NCBI GenBank assembly: GCA_964036045.1
Contig: OZ038383.1
Span: 39,496,294 to 39,560,293, forward strand
Source: Eutreptiella sp. 'Long Island Sound 2002'
Lineage: Eukaryota; Euglenozoa; Euglenophyceae; Eutreptiales; Eutreptiaceae
DNA: 64,000 bases
Reading direction: 5' to 3'
Shown here: positions 55,208-64,000 of the stretch, in pieces
Layout of the letters: the number at the start of each line of letters is the position of its first letter
Position numbering within the stretch: position 1 is the first letter of the stretch
Notes under the pieces: model-generated
Database searches by the model: none
What the model was told of the DNA's origin: nothing
The model's input: the letters and a program-made list of their open reading frames with translations, nothing else
Translations under genes and position numbers: made by a program

Positions 55208-57806
55208 GATAAAAACAAGCCGGACTTCGAGGCGAGGGTGCATGGAGATGGCATCTCAGGACAGCGTGTTTGGATCAACTGTGCCAATAAGCCACGCACC
55301 AATCTCGCTGACACCTATTGGTGTAAGGTTGTCCCCGACACAGGTGCCTTTTAGACCTTGCGTAGGGAGATCCAGGACGGAGAAGCGTGGCCCCAACTGC
55401 TGGCAATCATGCGGGCCGAACCGAGGGACACGCCTCCCCTGTCGACCAAGACAGGACATCCTGAAACACCTTGTCAAACAGCACGGGCTGAATCCCTCAC
55501 AGGCGTTGGCTGTGCGGCAGGTGTTGGATGAGTCATGCATCACGGCATTGACTGGTGGTGCTGGCACAGGGAAGTCGGAGACTTTGGTGGCATGCATCAA
55601 GGCCGTGCTATGGCAGCAAGGCCTCCTGGTCGCCCAGAACCCTGAACCTGCTGACCGGAGTACGTGGAACATGGGTAGGAAGGTGGGGGGACCTGAGTCA
55701 CATACCCAACCCCGCGCATGCGTGTTGGTGACTGCACCCACGAACGCACAAGTCGACATGTTGTTGGCACGCGTTCACGAGGAGTGTTACAAGGACAGTG
55801 TGTTTCGTGAGAAGGTGCTTGGCGAGCACCCAGCCCCCTGGTTGCGCCTCCGAGCCCAACGGGCTACTGCCCCAACAGGCCTGGCACCCTTCGACCAGGA
55901 GGAGGTGCAGAAGACCTTGGGCAAGACCCCAGGTTGCAAGCCTACCCTCAAATGTGCCCTCAACTCCTGCCGTGTTCTGTTTGCCACGGCTAGGATGGTT
56001 GCTAACCGGCACAAGATGCTGCTTGGGAAAGGGCAGGAAAAAACCAGGTTCGCGTTCAGCTTCGTGGATGAGGCGTCGAGGCACAGCATCCCTGTAGGCC
56101 TGGACTTGGCCGCCATGGGCAGCCAATGTCTGCTGTGTGGTGACCCAGGGCAGTTGCGGCCCTACAGCCACGTCCAGCTTTTGGCAAGTTGGTGTGAGGC
56201 TGAGGGGCTTGACGTAGTCCCCGAGAGAGTGGCATGGCCACGGGCGAACACCTTCAAGTTCAACGGGGTTGTAATGGACGGTCCTGGCCCGGAAGTGCAT
56301 TGGCATGATTCGCATCGGTTTTGCACCACCAGCACTTTGCAATTCTTTTTGTACCGCACGCGCTGCCGGGCCAGTATCCTGGTACAACAGTACCGGATGA
56401 CCTAGCCGCTGGCCACGGTCATGCGTGCCTTGTTTACGGGGGGGGCAGTTGGCCACTACCACTCATTTGAGCACCCCCTCCCCGACCCCATCCTGAACAA
56501 CCCCATCCGCATTATGGACCTCGCTAGGTCCACTTGGTGGGGGGAGTTGGAGCAGACTTTGGGGGCACAGGACCTAGGTAGAATGTGGCACGACGTACAG
56601 GAAGCATGGGCCACCCTGCGAATGGATCCGGTGTTGCTGAACAAGGGGGGCCTGAGCATGGAGGAGGGTCTGCTGGTGTGCCATTTTTTGGAGTATGCTG
56701 CCAGGAAAGGGACCTACCCAGCACAGTCGGTAGCGGTAGTGACGACTCACTACGCACAGATGGTGTGGCTGAAACACTGCGTGGCGTCTGTTGGCCGCAA
56801 GTGGCAGACCCATCATGTAAACCTCCTCAGCACGGTTGCGACCCTCGATAGGTTCCACGGGCTGCAAGCCCCAGTGATCCTGGCCTCCCTGGTGTCCAAG
56901 ACACCAGGGATCATGCACGACATCTGGCGTTCAAACACCCTGACCCGCAGGGCGCAGTCGGAGCTGCACCTCTTCGGGCACTTTGCACGGTGGACCAACC
57001 ACCCCACCCCTGGTGTATGGCTCGAGGCACTGCACGCGATGCAGTGGGAAGCAGCCTCTGGGACTGTGAGCGACACTCTTGAGCTGGCAGGGGTTCTGAG
57101 GGAGGCCGCAACTGTGGAGAAGATTGTGCATGGCACAATCTACCGGTTGGCTGGGGGGGTGGTGGGGCACTGGCTGTGGAAGCCATGGAGGAGGCACAAG
57201 AGGGCACGGGACCCATGGGGGTATCAACCAGGCAGTGCGGATCAGTTGCTTGACTTTGAGCGCATCATGGCCAACAATCGGAAGGATGAGGTGTCTGTTT
57301 CTCTGAGGGATGCACGGGGGAACATTGTGAAACCCCGCCTTCTGGGGGTCATCATGCCTGACTTCACCGAATGGGCGCTCCCGTACGTCTTGGTTGAGGA
57401 CGATGGACAAGGGGACAGGGGAGAGGGGGACTGGGGGGGGCTGGTGAGGGTAACCCACACATCCAAGCTTGACGTGTGGGAGCAGCGACTCGTCCAGCAC
57501 CTGGTGGGAAGGCCCCTCTTCTGGAAGCAAAAGTACAGCAACAAGGAGACAGTAGGGGCGTACCGCACGATCCACCTGCCCTTGTGGCAGGACGCGTACG
57601 CGTGCCTGGATTCCCTGCCGTTCTTGTGTGCGGAATTCCGCACCCCTATTGGTGTGTACGTGGCGTCCCTGCTCCATGGTGTGCACCCCTGCCCTGGGAC
57701 CCTTGGGGTGTGTGCACCGATTCCGGTGCACGAGGAGGAAGCCCCCCAATGTGGGTGGCGCAAGCTGCCCCACGGGCTGAAAGATTACATTCTGGGGCGC
57801 CACTAA
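55208..57806 (+). pseudogene. UPF1-like SF1 helicase with in-frame stops
   Basis: After TGA 55205, the frame reads GDGISGQRVWINCANK to TAG 55352 and beyond, then shifts near 55450 into the helicase frame. Motifs in order are GGAGTGKS (Walker A, 55554-55577), FVDEAS (motif II, 56061-56078), GDPGQLRP (motif III, 56139-56162), QQYRM (motif IV, 56385-56399), then TAG 56403 in frame. Next come VATLDRFHGLQAPVILASLV (motif V, near 56837-56896), TRRAQSELHLFG (motif VI, near 56943) and a 280-residue C-terminal region of unknown type ending TAA 57804-57806. The motif set is that of the UPF1/DNA2 group, which unwinds nucleic acid using ATP. It could be a host gene, a transposon-borne helicase or a decayed copy; no HUH or PIF1 signature of Helitrons is seen. 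Confidence 0.75.
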
Positions 57807-57891
57807 CCCTTTATGTAGAAGAACATGCATTGACCCATGGCCTCTGACCATCCCTGGCACATCACAACAGTACCGGCCACAGCACCAGCGG

Positions 57892-58140
57892 GAAAGAGTA
57901 CACACATGTGATCACCACCAGGTTTGCTGCACTGTGCGTTCATTATGTTTGTCCGCTGCGGTAAGAATGTGCCCATGCCTGACTATCCAAGATTGAAGGA
58001 GGTCTCCAAGGTCTTCAGGGTGGGGATGCCAAAAAAGGAGGTTGAAGACACGCCAACGATAATTGCCGTTCAACAATGATGCAGGACAATACATGACAAT
58101 TTGGGGTGTCTACAGCCCCAAAATATTCCACGGACGGGGT
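57892..58140 (+). repeat. ~240 bp direct duplication, copy 1
   Basis: CACACATGTGATCACCACCA at 57901 recurs at 58361, and similarity runs on to the first satellite-like unit (GACAATTTGGGGTGTCTACA). The copies share GCCCATGCCTGACT and GGTCTCCAAGGTCTTCAGGG. One frame reads a short protein-like stretch (VSKVFRVGMPKKEVEDTPTI), but it is too short to call. Confidence 0.75.
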
Positions 58141-58350
58141 TCCGTCAAATATTTGGGGGGTCTACACCCCCAAAATGGTGGGTTACATCAGGAACAGGCC
58201 TATGCATGCCCAGAGCGTGCCTATGGACGCCTCTGTGCCAGCCATGGCGCTGGCACAAGGCGCACCCCCCCCTTCCCCAACTGCAACACATCGTGCTTCA
58301 AGGGTAGGGGACATGAGTACGCATGCCCAGAGCATGCCTAATGAGATGTG

Positions 58351-58600
58351 GGAAAGGGTACACACATGTGATCACCACTAGGTTTGGTGCACTGTGCGTT
58401 CATTATGTTTGTCCGCAACGGTACGAATGTGCCCATGCCTGACTGCCCAAGATTGAAGGCGGTCTCCAAGGTCTTCAGGGTGGGGATGCCCAAAAAAGAG
58501 GTTGAAGACACGCCAACGATAATTGCCGTTCAACAACGATACATGACAATACATGACAATTTGGGGGGTTTACACCCCCCAAATATTTGACGGAAGGGGT
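58351..58600 (+). repeat. ~240 bp direct duplication, copy 2
   Basis: This is the second copy, 460 bp downstream. It runs straight into the main satellite at 58558. The duplication brackets one isolated satellite unit (58110-58185), so the block and the satellite edge were probably duplicated together. Confidence 0.75.
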
Positions 58601-61600
58601 TCCGTCAAATAGTTGGTGGGTCTACACCCCCCAAATATTTGACGGAAGGGGTTCCGTCAAATATTTGGAGGGTCTACAGCCCCCAAATATTTGACGGAAG
58701 GGGTTCCGTCAAATATTTGGTGGGTCTACAGCCCCCAAATATTTGACGGAAGGGGTTCCGTCAAATATTTGGAGGGTCTACAGCCCCCAAATATTTGACG
58801 GAAGGGGTTCCGTCAAATATTTGGTGGGTGTACAGCCCCCAAATATTTGACTGAAGGGGTTCCGTCAAATACTTGGTGGGTCTACACCCCCCAAATATTC
58901 GACGGAAGGGGTTCCGTCAAATATTTGGTGGGTCTACAGCCCCCAAATATTTGACGGAAGGGGTTCCGTCAAATATTTGGTGGGTGTACAGCCCCCAAAT
59001 ATTTGACCGAAGGGGTTCCGTCAAATATTTGGTGGGTGTACAGCCCCCAAATATTTGAGGGAAGGGGTTGCGTCAAATATTGGGGGGGTCTACACCCCCC
59101 AAATATTTGACGGAAGGGGTTCCGTCAAATATTTGGAGGGTCTACAGCCCCCAAATATTTGACGGAAGGGGTTCCGTCAAATATTTGGTGAGTGTACAAG
59201 GGTTCTGTCAAATATTTGGTGGGTGTACAGCCCCCAAATATTTGACGGAAGGGGTTCAGTCAAATATTTGGTGGGTGTACAGCCCCCAAATATTTGACCG
59301 AAGGGGTTCCGTCAAATATTTGGTGGGTCTACAGCCCCCAAATATTTGACGGAAGGGGTTCCGTCAAATATTGGGGGGGTCTACACCCCCCAAATATTTG
59401 ACGGAAGGGGTACCGTCAAATATTTGGAGGGTCTACAGCCCCCAAGTATTTGACGGAAGGGGTTCCGTCAAATATTTGGTGGGTGTACAGGGGTTCCGTC
59501 AAATATTTGGTTGGTGTACAGCCCCCAAATATTTGACGCAAGGGGTTCCGTCAAATATTTGGTGGGTGTACAGCCCCCAAATATTTGACGGAAGGGGTTC
59601 CGTCAAATATTTGGTGGGTCTACAGCCCCCAAATATTTGACGGAAGGGGTTCCGTCAAATATTTGGAGGGTCTACAGCCCCCAAATATTTGACGGAAGGG
59701 GTTCCGTCAAATATTTGGAGGGTCTACAGCCCCCAAATATTTGACGGAAGGGGTTCCGTCAAATATTTGGAGGGTCTACAGCCCCCAAATATTTGACGGA
59801 AGGGGTTCCGTCAAATATTTGGAGGGTCTACAGCCCCCAAATATTTGACGGAAGGGGTTCCGTCAAATATTTGGTGGGTGTACAGCCCCCAAATATTTGA
59901 CGGAAGGGGTTCCGTCAAATACTTGGTGGGTCTACACCCCCCAAATATTTGACGGAAGGGGTTCCGTCAAATATTTGGTGGGTCTACAGCCCCCAAATAT
60001 TTGACGGAAGGGGTTCCGTCAAATATTTGGTGGGTGTACAGCCCCCAAATATTTGACCGAAGGGGTTCCGTCAAATATTTGGTGGGTGTACAGCCCCCAA
60101 ATATTTGAGGGAAGGGGTTGCGTCAAATATTGGGGGGGTCTACACCCCCCAAATATTTGACGGAAGGGGTTCCGTCAAATATTTGGAGGGTCTACAGCCC
60201 CCAAATATTTGACGGAAGGGGTTCCGTCAAATATTTGGTGAGTGTACAGGGGTTCTGTCAAATATTTGGTGGGTGTACAGCCCCCAAATATTTGACGGAA
60301 GGGGTTCAGTCAAATATTTGGTGGGTGTACAGCCCCCAAATATTTGACCGAAGGGGTTCCGTCAAATATTTGGTGGGTCTACAGCCCCCAAATATTTGAC
60401 GGAAGGGGTTCCGTCAAATATTGGGGGGGTCTACACCCCCCAAATATTTGACGGAAGGGGTACCGTCAAATATTTGGAGGGTCTACAGCCCCCAAGTATT
60501 TGACGGAAGGGGTTCCGTCAAATATTTGGTGGGTGTACAGGGGTTCCGTCAAATATTTGGTTGGTGTACAGCCCCCAAATATTTGACGCAAGGGGTTCCG
60601 TCAAATATTTGGTGGGTGTACAGCCCCCAAATATTTGACGGAAGGGGTTCCGTCAAATATTTGGTGGGTCTACAGCCCCCAAATATTTGACGGAAGGGGT
60701 TCCGTCAAATATTTGGAGGGTCTACACCCCCCAAATATTTGACGGAAGGGGTTCCGTCAAATATTTGGTGGGTCTACAGCCCCCAAATATTTGACGGAAG
60801 GGGTTCCGTCAAATATTTGGAGGGTCTACAGCCCCCAAATATTTGACGGAAGGCGTTCCGTCAAATATTTGGAGGGTCTACACCCCCCAAATATTTGACG
60901 GAAGGGGTTCCGTCAAATATTTGGAGGGTCTACAGCCCCCAAATATTTGACGGAAGGGGTTCCGTCAAATATTTGGAGGGTCTACAGCCCCCAAATATTT
61001 GACGGAAGGGGTTCCGTCAAATATTTGGAGGCTCTACAGCCCCCAAATATTTGACGGAAGGGGTTCCGTCAAATATTTGGTGGGTCTACACCCCCCAAAT
61101 ATTTGACGGAAGGGGTTCCGTCAAATATTTGGTGGGTATACAGCCCCCAAATATTTGACGGAAGGGGTTCCGTCAAATATTTGGTGGGTCTACACCCCCC
61201 AAATATTTGACCGAAGGGGTTCCGTCAAATATTTGGTGGGTGTACAGACCCCAAATATTTGAGGGAAGGGGTTCCGTCAAATATTGGGGGGGTCTACACC
61301 CCCCAAATATTTGACGGAAGGGGTTCCGTCAAATATTTGGAGGGTCTACAGCCCCCAAATATTTGACGGAAGGGGTTCCGTCAAATATTTGGTGGGTGTA
61401 CAGGGGTTCCGTCAAATATTTGGTGGGTGTACAGCCCCCAAATATTTGACGGAAGGGGTTCCGTCAAATATTTGGTGGGTCTACACCCCCCAAATATTTG
61501 ACGGAAGGGGTTCCGTCAAATATTGGGGTGGTCCACACCCCCCAAATATTTGACGGAAGGGGTTCCCTCAAATAGTTGGAGGGTCTACAGCCCCCAAATA

Positions 61601-64000
61601 TTTGACGGAAGGGGTTCCGTCAAATGTTTGGAGGGTCTACACCCCCCAAATATTTGACGGAAGGGGTTCCGTCAAATATTTGGAGGGTCTACAGCCCCAA
61701 ATATTTGACGGAAGGCGTTCCGTCAAATATTTGGAGGGTCTACAGCCCCCAAATATTTGACGGAAGGGGTTCCGTCAATTATTTGGTGGGTCTACAGCCC
61801 CCAAATATTTGACGGAAGGGGTTCCGTCAAACATTTGGAGGGTCTACAGCCCCCAAATATTTGACGGAAGGGGTTCCGTCAAATATTTGGTGGGTCTACA
61901 CCCCCCAAATATTTGACGGAAGGGGTTCCGTCAAATATTTGGTGGGTCTACAGCCCCCAAATATTTGACGGAAGGGGTTCCGTCAAATATTTGGTGGGTC
62001 TACAGCCCCCAAATATTTGACCAAAGGGGTTCCGTCAAATATTTGGTGGGTGTACAGCCCCCAAATATTTGAGGGAAGGGGTTCCGTCAAATATTGGGGG
62101 GGTCTACACCCCCAAATATTTGACGGAAGGGGTTCCGTCAAATATTTGGAGGGTGTACAGCCCCCAAATATTTGACGGAAGGGGTTCCGTCAAATATTTG
62201 GTGGGTGTACAAGGGTTCCGTCAAATATTTGGTGGGTGTACAGCCCCCAAATATTTGACCGAAGGGGTTCCGTCAAATATTTGGTGGGTCTACACCCCCC
62301 AAATATTTGACGGAAGGGGTTCCGTCAAATATTTGGAGGGTCTACACCCCCCAAATATTTGACGGAAGGGGTTCCGTCAAATATTTGGAGGGTCTACAGC
62401 CCCCAAATATTTGACGGAAGGGGTTCCGTCAAATATTTGGTGGGTGTACAGGGGTTCCGTCAAATATTTGGTGGGTGTACAGCCCCCAAATATTTGACGG
62501 AAGGGGTTCCGTCAAATATTTGGAGGGTCTACACCCCCCAAATATTTGACGGAAGGGGTTCCTTCAAATATTTGGTGGGTGTACAGCCCCCAAATATTTG
62601 ACGGAAGGGGTTCCGTCAAATATTTGGTGGGTATACAGCCCCCGAATATATGACGGAAGGGGTTCCGTCAAATATTTGGTTGGTCTACACCCCCCAAATA
62701 TTTGACGGAAGGGGTTCCGTCAAATGTTTGGTGGGTGTACAGCCCCCAAATATTTGACGCAAGGGGTTCCGTCAAATATTTGGTGGGTGTACAGCCCCCA
62801 AATATTTGACGGAAGGGGTTCCGTCAAATATTTGGAGGGTCTACACCCCCCAAATATTTGACGGAAGGGGTTCCTTCAAATATTTGGTGGGTGTACAGCC
62901 CCCAAATATTTGACGGAAGGGGTTCCGTCAAATATTTGGTGGGTATACAGCCCCCGAATATATGACGGAAGGGGTTCCGTCAAATATTTGGTTGGTCTAC
63001 ACCCCCCAAATATTTGACGGAAGGGGTTCCGTCAAATGTTTGGTGGGTCTACAGCCCCAAAATCTTTGACGGAAGGGGTTCCGTCAAATATTTGGTGGGT
63101 CTACACCCCCCAAATATTTGACGGAAGGGGTTCCGTCAAATATTTGGAGGGTCTACACCCCCCAAATATTTGACCGAAGGGGTTCCGTCAAATATTTGGT
63201 GGGTGTACAGCCCCCAAATATTTGACGGAAGGGGTTCCGTCAAATATTTGGTGGGTATACAGCCCCCGAATATTTGGCGGAAGGGGTTCCGTCAAATATT
63301 TGGTTGGTCTACACCCCCCAAATATTTGACGGAAGGGGTTCCGTCAAATGTTTGGTGGGTCTACAGCCCCAAAATCTTTGACGGAAGGGGTTCCGTCAAA
63401 TATTTGGTGGGTCTACAGCCCCCAAATATTTGACGGAAGGGGTTCCGTCAAATATTTGGAGGGTCTACACCCCCCAAATATTTGACGGAAGGGGTTCCGT
63501 CAAATATTTGGATGGTCTACACCCCCCAAATATTTGACGGAAGGGGTTCCTTCAAATATTTGGGGGGTTTACACCCCCCAAATATTTGACGGAAGGGGTT
63601 CCTTCAAATATTTGGGGGGTTTACACCCCCCAAATATTTGACGGAAGGGGTTCCGTCAAATATTTGGAGGGTCTAAACCCCCCATATATTTGACGGAAGG
63701 GGTTCCGTCAAATATTTGGTGGGTCTACAGCCCCCAAATATTTGACGGAAGGGGTTCCGTCACATATTTGGTGGGTGTACAGGGGCTCCGTCAAATATTT
63801 GGAGGGTCTACAGCCCCCCAAATATTTGAGAGAAAGGGGCTCCGTCAAATATTTGGTGGGTTTACAGGGGTTCCGTCAAATATTTGGTGGGTGTACACCC
63901 CCCAAATATTTGACCGAAGGGGTTCCGTCAAATATTTGGTGGGTCTACACCCCCCAAATATTTGACGGAAGGGGTTCCGTCAAATATTTGGTGGGTCTAC
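58558..64000 (+). repeat. 52 bp cruciform-type satellite with higher-order repeats
   Basis: About 105 units fill 5.4 kb and run off the right edge. Each unit contains arms CCAAATATTTGACGGAA and TTCCGTCAAATATTTGG around GGGG, a 17 bp perfect inverted repeat, joined by a variable GGTCTACAGCC spacer. Variants change mainly the spacer (TGTACAGCC, TCTACACCC). Shortened units of about 31 bp recur. A 1050 bp higher-order block (58.87-59.7 kb) is repeated at 59.92-60.75 kb. A 312 bp (six-unit) block is marked at 62641, 62953 and 63265. The short open frames here are repeat artefacts. Confidence 0.95.

Noticed and set aside
53999-57806. Helitron
   Set aside because: The helicase is UPF1-like and not PIF1-like. 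No HUH Rep motif, TC...CTRR ends or terminal hairpin could be found.
58558-64000. CRISPR array
   Set aside because: Units are contiguous 52 bp repeats with near-identical spacers, and there are no unique spacers and no cas genes. The context is eukaryotic. This is a satellite.

Overview
The window looks like heterochromatic or chromosome-end DNA from a GC-rich eukaryote, most plausibly a protist or alga. The evidence is non-LTR retrotransposon genes, pyrimidine-tract-CAG splice acceptors, Kozak-type starts, TIR elements with target duplications, and long satellite or minisatellite arrays. There are no bacterial operons, Shine-Dalgarno starts or rRNA/tRNA genes. I cannot assign a lineage from sequence alone, and almost nothing here looks like an ordinary host gene.

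Left part (1-13.5 kb): moderate-GC DNA crossed by small non-autonomous DNA transposons. These are a TIR element at 640-1732 with a 9-10 bp target duplication, a hAT-like element at 6170-7897 with an 8 bp duplication, and a 520 bp MITE at 12099-12618. Between them lie a degenerate region with a GIY-YIG-like endonuclease ORF (3221-3940), a broken fragment of a non-LTR reverse transcriptase (5.4-6.0 kb), and one possible host 3' exon (9623-10145).

Centre (13.3-50.7 kb): four large elements (R1-R4) in the same orientation, head to tail. They share a 5' block, and every one is preceded by a pentanucleotide array (CCCTA, ATCCC or ATACC). R3 (33557-42992) is the near-complete autonomous copy. It has ORF1, then ORF2 with APE-type endonuclease, reverse transcriptase, RNase H-like domain and CCHC finger. 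Two further small ORFs, ORF3 and ORF4, are each joined to the preceding ORF by an ATGA stop/start overlap. R4 is a diverged, frameshifted copy truncated inside the RT. R1 and R2 keep both ends, but their coding interior is replaced by kilobases of a 23/26 bp GC-rich minisatellite that is open in all frames. R2 is split by a 3928 bp foldback-like TIR element (26808-30735) carrying about 31 copies of a palindrome centred on TGGCCGAAATTTCGGCCA, commonly about 70 bp apart.

Right part (50.7-64 kb): a moderate-GC spacer with three dispersed repeats, then two proline-rich ORFs and a UPF1-like SF1 helicase containing in-frame stops. Last comes a 52 bp cruciform-forming satellite with higher-order repeats that runs off the right edge. 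Several otherwise open genes contain single in-frame TAG codons, which could mean either decay or UAG recoding.
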